The notes beneath the pieces are model-generated. The model saw only the letters and a program-made list of their open reading frames with translations. It made no database searches and was not told the origin of the DNA. Below are positions 9,796-18,360 of a stretch of DNA of 64,000 nucleotides, one piece after another. The position numbers and the translations under genes are program-made. Position 1 is the stretch's first letter. Each line of letters begins with the position of its first letter. The stretch is from Streptomyces sp. DHE7-1 (GTDB taxonomy: Bacteria > Actinomycetota > Actinomycetes > Streptomycetales > Streptomycetaceae), in the NCBI GenBank assembly GCA_016432725.1, contig JACJDG010000001.1, positions 62,001 to 126,000 on the forward strand. Reading direction: 5' to 3'.

Positions 9796-10646
9796 GACCG
9801 TGTCCTACGTGGTGAGGCGGACGAGCCGTTTGTAGCAGCACAGGGCGGCTGCCAGTCCGAGAAAGGCCAGGTAGTTGCGGGGATCGCGTTCGTAGCGTGG
9901 GCTGAGCCGACGGTAGCCGGAGAGCCAGGACATGGTGCGCTCGATGACCCAGCGGCGGCGCCCTAATCGCTCACTGGACTCAACGCCTTTGCGGGCAATG
10001 CGCACTCCGATGCGCTTCCACCGGAGCCATCTGCGCAGGTCAGAACGGTCATAGGCCTTGTCCGCGTGGAGGCGCTGGGGCTTGAAGTGGCGGCCGCGGT
10101 GGGGGTCGTGTCTCGTTTGGTGACCCTCAACCATGGGCTTCAGCCCTTCGCTGTCGTGGGTGTTGCCGGCAGAGACGCCGACGAGGAGGGGCAGTCCGTT
10201 CGCGTCCGACAGGACGTGCATCTTGGAACCCGGCTTGCCCCGGACCTGTGTGTTCGCCCCCTTTTTAGCCCGGACGTGGGCGGTGTCGAGGACGACGCGG
10301 GTGACGTCGATGAGGTCGGCGTCGTCGAGCCGGTGCAGCACGGCCTCGTGCAGGCGGCCCCAGACGCCGGCTCTCGACCAGATGAGGAACCGGCGGTGGG
10401 CGGTCGACTTCGATATGCCGAAGCAGGGCGGCAGGGCCCGCCAGGCGCAGCCGCTGACCAGTACGTAGATGATGGCGGCGAACAGCGTCTCATCAGGGGT
10501 GCCCTGCGTTCCGCCACCCTGCGGCCGCACCTTCGACGGCGGAATCAACGGCTTCGCGATCTCCCACAGTCCGTCCGGAACAATCCAACTCCATGTACCC
10601 CGCCCCATACCGAGGTCAACGACGCCTCACCACGTAGGACACGGTC
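9796..10646. mobile_element. Intact IS5-family insertion sequence with TTA target duplication
   Basis: The 851-bp element is bounded by exact 24-bp inverted repeats at 9796-9819 and 10623-10646 and flanked by TTA direct repeats at 9793-9795 and 10647-10649. Size, single transposase gene and the short T/A target duplication fit the IS5 family (IS427-like group). Perfect ends and an unbroken transposase suggest a recent insertion. It landed about 40 bases before the ankyrin gene. Confidence 0.92.
9805..10608 (-). CDS. IS5-family transposase (intact)
   Basis: A 267-residue DDE transposase from ATG 10608 to just inside the left inverted repeat. An N-terminal DUF4096-type helical domain (LWEIAKPLIPP, GCAWRALPP) is followed by a DDE catalytic core. 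Likely catalytic residues are the Asp of VVLDTAHVRAKKG, the Asp of LHADKAYDRSD and the Glu of RRRWVIERTMSW. The GSKMHVLSDANGLPL block is typical of the family. It moves the surrounding element by cut-and-paste. Unlike every other IS5-type gene here except the one at 26382, it has no frameshift or stop. Confidence 0.95.
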   Translation of the reverse strand: MGRGTWSWIVPDGLWEIAKPLIPPSKVRPQGGGTQGTPDETLFAAIIYVLVSGCAWRALPPCFGISKSTAHRRFLIWSRAGVWGRLHEAVLHRLDDADLIDVTRVVLDTAHVRAKKGANTQVRGKPGSKMHVLSDANGLPLLVGVSAGNTHDSEGLKPMVEGHQTRHDPHRGRHFKPQRLHADKAYDRSDLRRWLRWKRIGVRIARKGVESSERLGRRRWVIERTMSWLSGYRRLSPRYERDPRNYLAFLGLAAALCCYKRLVRLTT

Positions 10647-10685
10647 TTACAGCCCATCTCAATTGGCGATCAAAGGCTGGGAGAG

Positions 10686-11060
10686 GTGCTGGCCGGGCTG
10701 GTGCAGCAACGGTTGAATGCCGCCGTGGAGAACATCTGGACACCGGCCCACCAGGCGGTGGAGGACGAGGACGCAGAGGCTCTGGCGCAACTGCTGGCCA
10801 AGGGCGTCGACCCCGATGAGGTATGCGGCAGCATGACGCTCCTGACGCACGCCATCGACGCGGAAGGCGATGCCGCCTTGCAGAGCGGCTGTCCGCTGAC
10901 CGTGCACACCACCGCAGTACTCCTGGCCTTCGGCGCTGACCCACAGCTCCCAGGGTCCGACGGGCGAACGCCCATGAACCTCGCCGTTCACTACGGCCAT
11001 GACCTGGCAGTCAAACTGTTGGAGCGGCACATCAGCGGGCCAGGCGGCGCAGGGAGATGA
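10686..11060 (+). CDS. Ankyrin-repeat protein, possibly 5'-truncated by the IS
   Basis: A 124-residue frame from GTG 10686 with a GGGAG motif just upstream, spaced a little tightly. Two to three ankyrin repeats are visible: TPAHQAVEDEDAEALAQLLAKGVDPDE, TLLTHAID..TAVLLAFGADPQ and DGRTPMNLAVHYGHDLAVKLLE. Such proteins mediate protein-protein contacts. The same frame stays open back to the IS end at 10646 and into it, so the element may have removed the original N-terminus or promoter. It is cytoplasmic as far as can be seen, and the partner is unknown. Confidence 0.75.
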   Translation: MLAGLVQQRLNAAVENIWTPAHQAVEDEDAEALAQLLAKGVDPDEVCGSMTLLTHAIDAEGDAALQSGCPLTVHTTAVLLAFGADPQLPGSDGRTPMNLAVHYGHDLAVKLLERHISGPGGAGR

Positions 11061-11303
11061 GGGTGCTGGCGATGCTCGTGAAGGCGAGGAATAGTCACTG
11101 GCAGGTGTGCTGTGGCGACGGTTGAATGTCTTGGTGAGCGACTACTAGACACCCGCGCATCAAGCGGTCGAGCAGGTCACGTCCTCCACCGTCCGTGATC
11201 CGGCACCAGGACCCAAGCCGGGCCGCACGGGAAATTGTTTTTGCCGCCGCTGTCCCCTCTCGTCGATCCTGTGTGCTCAGTATCGAAGGGAAGGGTAAGG
11301 CGC

Positions 11304-11687
11304 ATGGGGCTGGTCCTGCACGCGGCTGATGGAGATGTGAGCGGTCCAGATGTCTCCTGGTCCTACGGCGGCTTTGCCGCCTTCCGGCAGCGCCTGGCCC
11401 AGGCCGAAGGGTTCGACCTGTACGAGATGTGGGGCTTCGGCGGCGAACGTCCGTGGAGCGAGGTGGTCACCGTGCTGGAGCCACTGATCGATCACCCCGA
11501 CGACGGTGGTGACGACCTCTCGCCCGCCGACTGCGCGGCGATGCTGCCTCGCCTGGAGGCTATTACCCATCAGTGGGCACAGGATGGCGAGGACACGCTC
11601 CTCCGCGAGCACATCGAACAGGCCCGCGATCTGGCGGCAATCCTGCGAGTCTGCATCGAGAAGAACGTATCGCTGCGCTTCCACTGA
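11304..11687 (+). CDS. Conserved hypothetical protein (127 aa)
   Basis: Starts at ATG 11304 after a purine-rich GAAGGGAAGGGTAAGG stretch. Acidic and soluble, with Trp/Tyr-rich N-terminal half (WSYGGFAAFRQRLAQ, YEMWGFGGERPW) and a helical C-terminal half. It resembles single-domain proteins of unknown function seen in Streptomyces. No catalytic motif, signal or membrane span is visible. It follows the ankyrin gene in the same direction after 240 bases. No function is assigned. Confidence 0.7.
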   Translation: MGLVLHAADGDVSGPDVSWSYGGFAAFRQRLAQAEGFDLYEMWGFGGERPWSEVVTVLEPLIDHPDDGGDDLSPADCAAMLPRLEAITHQWAQDGEDTLLREHIEQARDLAAILRVCIEKNVSLRFH

Positions 11688-11725
11688 AGCACGGCGACCG
11701 CTGAACCCCGCTCGCGGGACAGCCA

Positions 11726-11953
11726 GTGATCCCACAGCTCATCCGACGCGATCTACGGCGATGTCCCCACACCGGATCGAACGCTCAACTACCGCTCCGG
11801 ACACGGCAACCAGGCCTCTACCTGAAGGACAAATACTTCGGCCGGCACGTCTGTGTCGGCCGCGGAGGCGGCTCCATCAGCGACCTGCGCTCGTACCAGC
11901 TCAACGACACCACCCACAGCCTGCGCAACAACGAAACCCCCTGGGGCGCCTGA
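11726..11953 (+). pseudogene. 3' fragment of an I36 inhibitor-like gene (duplicate of 16586-17074)
   Basis: From about 11813 the frame reads YLKDKYFGRHVCVGRGGG and then SDLRSYQLNDTTHSLRNN. This matches the C-terminal third of the protein at 16586-17074 almost residue for residue. The signal peptide and first beta domain are missing, and the sequence before 11810 is unrelated or heavily degraded, so it cannot encode a working secreted protein. The DNA similarity continues well past the stop codon (see the repeat entry), so this is a segmental duplication remnant. Confidence 0.8.
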
Positions 11954-12200
11954 TTAGCGCAGCGCCCGAAGCGGGACGGGTTGACCTTTCGGTGACAGAT
12001 CCATTGCGATGAAGCGTCCAAGGCTACCTCGGCCCCATCGGAGAAGCCGGCAACCGATCCGCTTCTGCGGGCGTCGGGCCGCAGGGGCCCTGCTGCGCAC
12101 CGTCCCGGTTCCGGTCGCACCCTTGGAACTGTTACTGCACGGCCCCCGTCACCCGTCAAAGCCTCAGACAGTCGCGTCGGCTGGATGCACACCGTACGCT
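11812..12200 (+). repeat. Diverged duplicate of the 16905-17360 segment
   Basis: The gene 3' end and downstream DNA (for example CTTCTGCGGGCGTCGGGCCG at 12062-12081) recur in the same order and strand at 16905-17360. Coding portions look about 90 percent alike by eye, flanks less. The copies are 5 kb apart in direct orientation and could recombine. Confidence 0.8.
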
Positions 12201-12313
12201 CGTGACCTCCCCGCTTCCGCGGGGCCGTGCGCAGCGTCAGGCACCGTGCACGACAGGGCTCGACCGACTGCAACAACTCCCCCAGGCTCCCATCACTCTG
12301 CGGGCACCAAGGA

Positions 12314-12503
12314 TCAGCGAGTGGAGAGGCGGTACTCATCCGCGCCGAATCCGGGCAGATGCAGCGCGGGAGGCTTGGCGTCGGTGCGCATTCAGGCCAG
12401 CGCCCAGCCGGTGACCGTGTCGTTGTGGCGGTCGACCTGGCGGCGGGTGCGCTCGCGGTTCGGGGAGGGGTAGTGAACCGTGATCCGCAGTCCGGTTGCC
12501 GAA
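12314..12503 (-). pseudogene. Broken copy 1 of a small repeated gene (tail ...DEYRLSTR)
   Basis: Reading leftward from 12503 the frame gives LRITVHYPSPNRERTRRQVDRHN, then an in-frame TGA where copy 2 (31494-31690) has Arg, then RTDAKPPALHLPGFGADEYRLSTR and stop. Protein-level conservation with copy 2 suggests both derive from a real small gene. The premature stop marks this copy as dead. No family is recognised. Confidence 0.55.
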
Positions 12504-12758
12504 GCGGCTCACGACGTGATGGGAAAGGGGCGCGGTAGGCGCCGGAGAAGGCGCTGTTCCGTGATCACCGGGTCAGGTACTGCGGTGGGTTTCCCGCAGC
12601 GCCAACTGCCAGACCCCGACTGAGATTCAGGCCCCGGTGGAACCTCTTCAGGAGGGTCCTGATCGATGCGCAAAAATACTTTGATTGAGCGTGCAACCAC
12701 ACAAGTTCTCCACGAGTCATACATGTGCTGTACACGCTCTACCCTCAAGAGGAAACCC

Positions 12759-13385
12759 ATGACTCAGCAGTACCCGCAGCAGCCGCCCCAGCCCGGCTGG
12801 AACGGCCAGCAGCAGCCCGGCCAGCCGCCGGCCGGATGGGCCGGGCCTGGCGCGCCACAGCAGATGTGGGGTCCTCCGCAGCCCCCGAAGAAGTCCAGCG
12901 CCGGGAAGATCATCGGGTTCGGATGCCTCGGCGTCGTAGCCCTGTTCGTCGTGCTCGGCATCATCGGCGCGGCCGTGAGCGGCGGCAGCGACTCCACCGA
13001 CAACAGCAGCAAGGACAAGGCCATCTCCGCGGCCGGCAGCAAGCCGAAGGCCGACCAGTCCGAGAAGGCGCCCGCCAAGGAGAAGAAGCCGGCCGAGGGA
13101 AGCAAGTCGCAGGCCGAGCAGTTCCAGGCGTGCGTGGCCAAGTCCGGCACGCCCACGGAGAAGGCCGCGGTCAAGCACGTCACGAAGGTGACCGGCACCG
13201 ACAAGCGCAATGACATCCTCGACGCCGCCGAGGTGTGGACCGACTACACCGGCGGTCTCATGAGCAGCAACGCGGGAGACGCGAAGCTGATCGCGTCCGC
13301 GTTCACGTCCTGCTACGAGTCAAAGAACGGACTTGTGAGCATCTACGGCAAGGACGGCGACCTGATCGCCAACGCCAACTACTGA
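12759..13385 (+). CDS. Pro/Gln-rich membrane-anchored extracytoplasmic protein
   Basis: A 208-residue protein from ATG 12759 with an AAGAGGAAA ribosome site. Upstream in-frame starts lack one. The first 45 residues are a disordered Pro/Gln/Gly-rich tail (QQYPQQPPQPGW), then one membrane helix (IIGFGCLGVVALFVVLGIIGAAV, about 50-72), a Lys/Ala/Ser-rich linker and a C-terminal globular part with two Cys (QACVAKSG, SCYESKNG) that could pair. This layout is common in actinobacterial envelope proteins. Role unknown. A hairpin at 13403-13430 separates it from a similarly built protein. Confidence 0.85.
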   Translation: MTQQYPQQPPQPGWNGQQQPGQPPAGWAGPGAPQQMWGPPQPPKKSSAGKIIGFGCLGVVALFVVLGIIGAAVSGGSDSTDNSSKDKAISAAGSKPKADQSEKAPAKEKKPAEGSKSQAEQFQACVAKSGTPTEKAAVKHVTKVTGTDKRNDILDAAEVWTDYTGGLMSSNAGDAKLIASAFTSCYESKNGLVSIYGKDGDLIANANY

Positions 13386-13402
13386 CGACTGCTGTCTATA
13401 TC

Positions 13403-13430
13403 GGCCCCGCCGACCCGTGACGGCGGGGCC
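13403..13430 (+). terminator. 10-bp GC hairpin after 12759-13385
   Basis: Arms 13403-13412 and 13421-13430 (GGCCCCGCCG / CGGCGGGGCC) begin 17 bases past the stop codon. The next gene starts 28 bases later, so this is probably a partial terminator. Confidence 0.7.
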
Positions 13431-13458
13431 TGCCTGTTCCGCATCCCAAGAGGAGACC

Positions 13459-13995
13459 ATGACCGACCAGCTTCCACCGCAGCCGACCACCCCGCCTCCT
13501 CCCACCGAGCCCCCGGCCGAACCCCTCGTCGTATCGACGACTGAACTGGCCAAGAGACGGCTCAGCCCGCTTAAGGCTGGTGTCCTCGGCCTCACGGTCG
13601 GCGCTGCCGTCGTCGGCGGCGCTTGGGTCATCACCGCCAACGCAGGCCCAAGCAAGCCCGCAACGTTCACGCTGAAGGGCACCTTCGCCCTCACAGACTC
13701 GGTGTACACGGACTCCGGCGACGACAGTTGCCGAGGCAGTGCCGACGGCGGCTATGACGACATCGCAGAGGGCACCAGCGTCACCGTGTACGGCGCCAAG
13801 GGCGACGTCATCGCCACCAGCAGCCTGGGCCAGTCCAACTCGGATGAAATGGGCACGACCTGCACCTTCAAAATCACTGTGCCCGACGTGCCCAGGGGAG
13901 AGAAGTTCTACAAGGTGGAAGTCTCCCACCGCGGAACCGTGCAACTGAGTGCCAAGGAGGCTGAGAACGGGGAACTCGCCGCCAGCCTCGGATAG
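13459..13995 (+). CDS. Membrane-anchored extracytoplasmic protein
   Basis: 178 residues from ATG 13459 after an AAGAGGAG ribosome site. A Pro-rich cytoplasmic tail (about 1-25) leads to one hydrophobic helix (AGVLGLTVGAAVVGGAWVITA, about 38-60). The C-terminal domain is all-beta in character, with Cys in DDSCRGSADGGYDD and TTCTFKITV. It resembles Streptomyces proteins that expose a small beta domain outside the membrane. It is the second of a tandem pair of single-span proteins, so a shared envelope role is plausible. No enzyme motif is seen. Confidence 0.85.
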   Translation: MTDQLPPQPTTPPPPTEPPAEPLVVSTTELAKRRLSPLKAGVLGLTVGAAVVGGAWVITANAGPSKPATFTLKGTFALTDSVYTDSGDDSCRGSADGGYDDIAEGTSVTVYGAKGDVIATSSLGQSNSDEMGTTCTFKITVPDVPRGEKFYKVEVSHRGTVQLSAKEAENGELAASLG

Positions 13996-14036
13996 TCGTA
14001 CAGCACAGGGAGTCGGGCCCGGTGGTCGTCAAGCGT

Positions 14037-14708
14037 CTAACGGGCCGTCGTGACAGTGATCGGGACGTTGGGGCAGCGGCTCAGTTCTCCGGTGAGCGCG
14101 GCCTCTTCGGTGGCGTCGATGCTCAGGTTCCATCGCGTTTTGTCCGCGATCCAGTCGGTGGCGTACTGGCAGCGATAGCCAGCGGCCGGCGGCAGCCAGG
14201 TACTGGGGTCCTGATCAGCCTTGGACCGGTTGGAGGCGGCAGACACCGCGATCAGCGCCCGATCGTCACCGAGGTCGTTGGCGTACGCCTCCCGCTCGGC
14301 CGCCGACCACACTGAAGCGCCTGAGTCCCACGCCTCGGCGAGCGGGCCCAGGTGATCGATGTCCAGGCCCCGGGCCCCGTCGATGTAGCGGTCGTCGTAA
14401 GGCGAGTACCACTCACCACCAGTGAGCACGCACTTAGAACCCTGCTCGGGAGCGACGATGGCCTCGGCTTTGAGGACCTCGGCTCGGGTGTTGCAGCCGT
14501 CTTTGTCGGCGTCGATCCAGTGCTTGAACTTCGTGCGGTCGTAGCCGGTGCGGTCCTCGTTGCTGACCTCGAGCCGGGCCAGAACCTCTTGCACGGGAGC
14601 GGTGATCACTTCACCGGGGTCGTGGTTTGTAGCGTTCGCGTGTGCCGGGGCGGCAGTGAACAGGGCGGCGAAGGCGGCGACGGTTGCGGCGGTGCGGGCA
14701 AAACGCAC
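14037..14708 (-). CDS. Secreted HNH-family nuclease (DUF1524-like)
   Basis: 223 residues from GTG 14708, eight bases after GAAGGGA. A GTG at 14732 is possible but would put a charged leader before the signal. The signal peptide is TAATVAAFAALFTAAPAHA. The mature part has the family hallmarks: YDRTKFKHWIDADKDGCNTRAEVL, GGEWYSPYDD, the catalytic GLDIDHLGPLAEAWDSGA block (His in DH), ASNRSKADQDPSTWLPP and a final Cys-rich end. These extracellular nucleases cleave DNA, with the His as general base and the Asn helping bind metal. A paralogue sits at 47007-47639. Transcribed convergently with the gene at 13459. Confidence 0.92.
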   Translation of the reverse strand: MRFARTAATVAAFAALFTAAPAHANATNHDPGEVITAPVQEVLARLEVSNEDRTGYDRTKFKHWIDADKDGCNTRAEVLKAEAIVAPEQGSKCVLTGGEWYSPYDDRYIDGARGLDIDHLGPLAEAWDSGASVWSAAEREAYANDLGDDRALIAVSAASNRSKADQDPSTWLPPAAGYRCQYATDWIADKTRWNLSIDATEEAALTGELSRCPNVPITVTTAR

Positions 14709-15240
14709 GGAGGGCGTCCCTTCGAAGATCACGGGCAGTGCGTAATCTTCGTAGCGGCTTGTGCCAACGATTCGCCCGGGGACCTGCCGTGGCTCTACCC
14801 GAACGGGTGGTAAGTGCGATGGTTGGCGCGTTCCTGCTCTTTACGTGCGCTGTAGACAGTCTTCTGAGCAGGACATCGCGCTCGGGTGGAGGGCTGCACA
14901 CAGCACGTACTGATGGGAGTTCTCCTCCCAGCACGTTACGCACCGCCTCAGTGAACCCTGATGTTGCTCAAGCCGCTGCGAGCCCTCCTGTAATTCCATC
15001 GAGGAAGAAGCGCAGCGGTCCACCGAGGCGAGGGAACGCGGGACCAAACAGGTGCGGCAGACAGGCAGACGGGAGATCCTCGACAAGTACGATTCGCCGT
15101 AGCTGCCCTGGGCACGGGCGGTCTGGTCGCAACAGGCGTGACGGCCCAGCGCGGAACGTCCACTTCTCACGAACACGTCCTCGCCCCATCGCCGACCTGG
15201 CCCGTAGGGGGTGTGTCGGGAGTGCTCTAGGTTGGCTGAT

Positions 15241-15762
15241 GTGAGTGCGCGGGGGCGGAGTTACCGATATGTCGGACCGGTCGAGCTGCAGGCTGCGGTC
15301 CGGCCTGGCAGCGGCGGGTGCCGGATCGGCTCGGCAGCTGAATTCGATGACTGGATCGCTGGGCGATCGGCGGCGGAGCTGGCCGAACCGTTCACCTTCG
15401 TGGTCGGCGCGGACGGTGCGCTTCGGCTGGCGCCGCGACGGAGCGAGCACGTGGCCTGTGCTGGCGGAGCCATGGTCTTGAGTGCTGGCGAGATCGGTTT
15501 CGTGCGCGAGGCGGACCGGTGGGCCGTGAGCGAGGTCAGCAACCAGTCCACCGGGTATTGCCCCGACATCAGCTCCTGGTCGGAAGTCTCTCGTGCTCTG
15601 GACGACGTAGGGCTCGCACGGCCCTCCTGCTTCACCCACGAGGTGGTGTTCCGCCGGTGTCCTGGCTGCCAGGAGCACAACATTGTGCGCGAGGACGACT
15701 TCGTCTGCGTCTTCTGCGGCAGCGATCTGCCGGAGGCGTGGAATGTTGATCCCACCGCGTGA
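15241..15762 (+). CDS. Hypothetical protein with C-terminal zinc ribbon
   Basis: 173 residues from GTG 15241 (AGG at -12; a start at 15211 is also open). The N-terminal two thirds is a soluble alpha/beta region with no family I recognise. The last 45 residues carry CPGCQEHNIVREDDFVCVFCG, a CxxC...CxxC zinc-binding pair. Such ribbons often mediate nucleic-acid or protein contacts. It is followed head-to-head by a dead transposase whose end lies 11 bases past its stop. Confidence 0.75.
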   Translation: MSARGRSYRYVGPVELQAAVRPGSGGCRIGSAAEFDDWIAGRSAAELAEPFTFVVGADGALRLAPRRSEHVACAGGAMVLSAGEIGFVREADRWAVSEVSNQSTGYCPDISSWSEVSRALDDVGLARPSCFTHEVVFRRCPGCQEHNIVREDDFVCVFCGSDLPEAWNVDPTA

Positions 15763-15772
15763 CGGCCGAGGG

Positions 15773-16520
15773 TCACAGCCACCAGTTGATGGCCGCGACG
15801 CGGACGGTCGCCTCGTAGCGGACCGCGAGCTTGTCGTATTGCGTGGCGACGGCGCGGTTCCTCGTGAGGCGGTTGATCCAGCACTCCACCACATGACGCT
15901 CGCGGTAGTCGACCGGGGCGAAGCGCGCTGGCCGGCCGCAGGATCCGAGCTTCCTGCGGTTGTGCGCCTGGTCAGTCTTGTCGGGAATGGTGCGGCGGAT
16001 TCTGCGGCGGCGCAGGTAGGCACGGTTCTTGCGCGAGGCGTACGCCTTGTCCGCGCGGACCCGGTTGGGGCGGACGCGTGGCCGACCCTGCCCGATGCGA
16101 GGCACGCGGACCTTCTCCGGCACGGGCTAGAACTGCGGCGAGTCGCCGCGCTGCCCGGCCGTGACCATGTAGACATGGGCTTCTGACCTGCTCGACAGCC
16201 AGGTGCAGCTTGGTCGTGAACCCGCCGCGCGAGCGTCCCAGTCCGTGATCTCCGGGCTCGGTGAGCACACCGCCCGGTGGCTCCTTCTGCAGGTCGCCCT
16301 GCTTGCGGACGCCGGTCGCATGCTGATGGGCGCGGCACACCGTGGAGTCGACGCTCAGGTCCCCCGTGATCGCGCCGCTTGGGGCAGTCAGGGCCTGGAG
16401 CCGGGTGAGGATGCGGTGCCAGGTGCCGTCCCGCTGCACCGGCGGAACTGGTCGTAGACCCGGCCCCACGGCCCGTACCTATCCACGGGCGATGTCAGGG
16501 ACGAGCACGCCTTCGCCTCG
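15773..16520 (-). pseudogene. IS5-family transposase, frameshifted
   Basis: Pieces of one IS5-type transposase occur in order in three frames: RYGPWGRVYDQFRR near 16470, then GTWHRILTRLQAL..LSVDSTVCRAHQHATG..LGRSRGGFTTKLHLA (to about 16200), then VYMVTAGQRGDSPQF, and finally EKVRVPRIGQGRPRVRP..ADKAYASRKNR..ERHVVECWINRLTRNRAVATQYDKLAV ending at 15773. At least two frameshifts separate them. The Asp and Glu blocks of the catalytic core are recognisable but split, so it is inactive unless the frameshifts are sequence errors. Related debris lies at 33965, 48195 and 59463. Confidence 0.85.
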
Positions 16521-16585
16521 CTCATCCGAATGAACGCCAGCAGGAACTGGAATGGCGAACCGTTCCACCAGGACAGGCGGAGGTC

Positions 16586-17074
16586 ATGAGAATCCTTCGT
16601 CTACGACGGCCCTATGCAGGTGTGACCGCTCTGCTCGCCGCGGCTGTCCCGACCGTCCTGGCCGCCTCACTGATCGGCCCCGTGCCCGCCCACGCCACGA
16701 CCCCCGCGGGCGCACTCTCCGCAGCCCGGGACCAGATCGCCTGCCCGCGCGGCTTCGTGTGCATCTACCCCGACATCCACTTCAACGGACAGCCCTACGT
16801 CAAGCGCGCCATCGACGGATCCGTGCGGCACCTGCCCGACTACATCCGCGGCAAAGGCAGCTCCATCCTCAACAACAGCAGCCGCACCGCGCGCATCTAC
16901 CAGAAGGACAACTACTTCGGCCGGCACGTCTGCGTCGGCCGCGAGGGCGGCACCATCAGCGACCTGCGCTCCTACCAGCTCAACGACACCACCCACAGCC
17001 TCCGCAACAACGACACCCCTGCGGCGCCTAACGAGCGCAGCGCCCGCAAGCAGGATGGATTGACATTCCGGTGA
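16586..17074 (+). CDS. Secreted I36-type (peptidase inhibitor-like) protein
   Basis: 162 residues from ATG 16586 with a GGAGG ribosome site. The signal peptide is about residues 1-36 (VTALLAAAVPTVLAASLIGPVPAHA). The mature part has two beta/gamma-crystallin-like motifs: CPRGFVCIYPDIHFNGQPYVKR and DNYFGRHVCVGREGGTISDLRSYQLNDTTHSL. This matches the peptidase inhibitor family I36 (the Streptomyces metalloproteinase-inhibitor fold), exported and disulphide-stabilised. Inhibition of a particular protease cannot be shown from sequence. A broken duplicate of its 3' end is at 11726-11953. The downstream non-coding part is also duplicated. Confidence 0.88.
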   Translation: MRILRLRRPYAGVTALLAAAVPTVLAASLIGPVPAHATTPAGALSAARDQIACPRGFVCIYPDIHFNGQPYVKRAIDGSVRHLPDYIRGKGSSILNNSSRTARIYQKDNYFGRHVCVGREGGTISDLRSYQLNDTTHSLRNNDTPAAPNERSARKQDGLTFR

Positions 17075-17399
17075 CCATCCCTCGCGATGACGCGTGCAGG
17101 CCGGGCGCGCGGTTATCTGCGGCCTAGCGGGCCGCTCATCCGCGCGTCAGGCCACCCTCCCGGCTTCGGGAGCATCGAGGGCTACCTAGGCTTCAGCGGA
17201 GGAGCCGGTAACCGCCCCACTTCTGCGGGCGTCGGGCCGCTGGGGCCTGGCTGCGCACCGTCCCGGTCCTGGTCGTACCCATGGGACTGTTCCAGCCCTG
17301 CCCCGCCTCACCCATCCGAGCCCCCGACAGGGCGTCGGGTTGACGCAGACCGCCCGGCCGTAGCGCACCAGAGCCGAGAACTCGACCGAGGGAGAATCC

Positions 17400-18092
17400 A
17401 TGACGCACCCGACAGAGCATGACGAGAGTTGGACGGTCTACGGCCGGCGGCAGTTGGAGTACGGCTACTCGCCTCCCGTGCCGGATCGCATCGACTGGGG
17501 GTTTTGGGCGGGGGTTGGACCCGGGGCCGAGGTCCTGGGTGACGTGCGCGGTAGGCGTGTGCTCGACGTCGGGTCGGGGCCCGGCCACCACGCGGTTCAC
17601 CTCGCTCGTGCACACGGTGCCCTGGTGGACGGTGTCGACGTTTCACCCACGCAGCATCAGCGGGCGGTGAACGACCATGGCGCAGAACCTGGTGTTCGGT
17701 TCTTCTGCGCCGACGTCGCCGAGCATCTGCGGGGCGCCGAGCCGTACGAGGCCGCGTACGGTCTCCGCACGTTCGGCTGCATCAATCCGGTGTACCTGCT
17801 GGCCGCTCTACGGGACGGCCTTGCGCCTGGTGCGCCGCTGGTCTTCTCGGCGCTGCACACGGATATCGACGGGCTGGGCCCCTCGGCTGAGGTGGTGGTG
17901 CGGCAGGAGCTGATCCGGCTGCGGGACGAGGAGCCGATTCCGACCACGATGTGGGTGCTCGCTCCCGAGCTGTGGGAGGAACTGCTGCAGGATCACGGCT
18001 TCAGGGTGGAGGCGATTGAGCTGCTCACCGGGCCGGACCCCGGCAACCCGGTGATTGTGCAGCTGGTTCAGGCGCGGCTACACGGGGTCTGA
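17400..18092 (+). CDS. Class I SAM-dependent methyltransferase
   Basis: 230 residues from ATG 17400 after a GAGGGAGAA ribosome site. Motif I is RRVLDVGSGPGHHAVHLAR (residues about 50-68). Asp in LVDGVDVSPTQ would bind the ribose of S-adenosylmethionine, and VRFFCADVAEHL is motif II. The rest is the seven-stranded Rossmann-type fold (PLVFSALHTDI). Substrate unknown; the N-terminal W/Y-rich segment (SWTVYGRRQLEYGY) may cap the pocket. It stands between the I36-like gene and a broken lipoprotein, with no obvious pathway partner. Confidence 0.9.
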   Translation: MTHPTEHDESWTVYGRRQLEYGYSPPVPDRIDWGFWAGVGPGAEVLGDVRGRRVLDVGSGPGHHAVHLARAHGALVDGVDVSPTQHQRAVNDHGAEPGVRFFCADVAEHLRGAEPYEAAYGLRTFGCINPVYLLAALRDGLAPGAPLVFSALHTDIDGLGPSAEVVVRQELIRLRDEEPIPTTMWVLAPELWEELLQDHGFRVEAIELLTGPDPGNPVIVQLVQARLHGV

Positions 18093-18360
18093 TACGGGCC
18101 GACCTAGCCGTGGCGGACAGCTCCGGGCTCACCGGCCGGCAGCATCGGGTCATCGGAGTCATCAGGGAGTCGGTGCAACGGCGCGGGCACCGCCGTCGAT
18201 GCGCGAGGGGCCAGGCGGTCGGCCTCTTCCAGCACGTCCTCGGTGGCGCATCCTGGGCGCCGTCCACGTTTGAGCGCGTCGACCCGGTGTCCGCAGCTGC
18301 CGTCCCGCGCATATTCAACCAATGAGAGGCGGAGCAAGACGAGACAGACCCGGGCCACCG

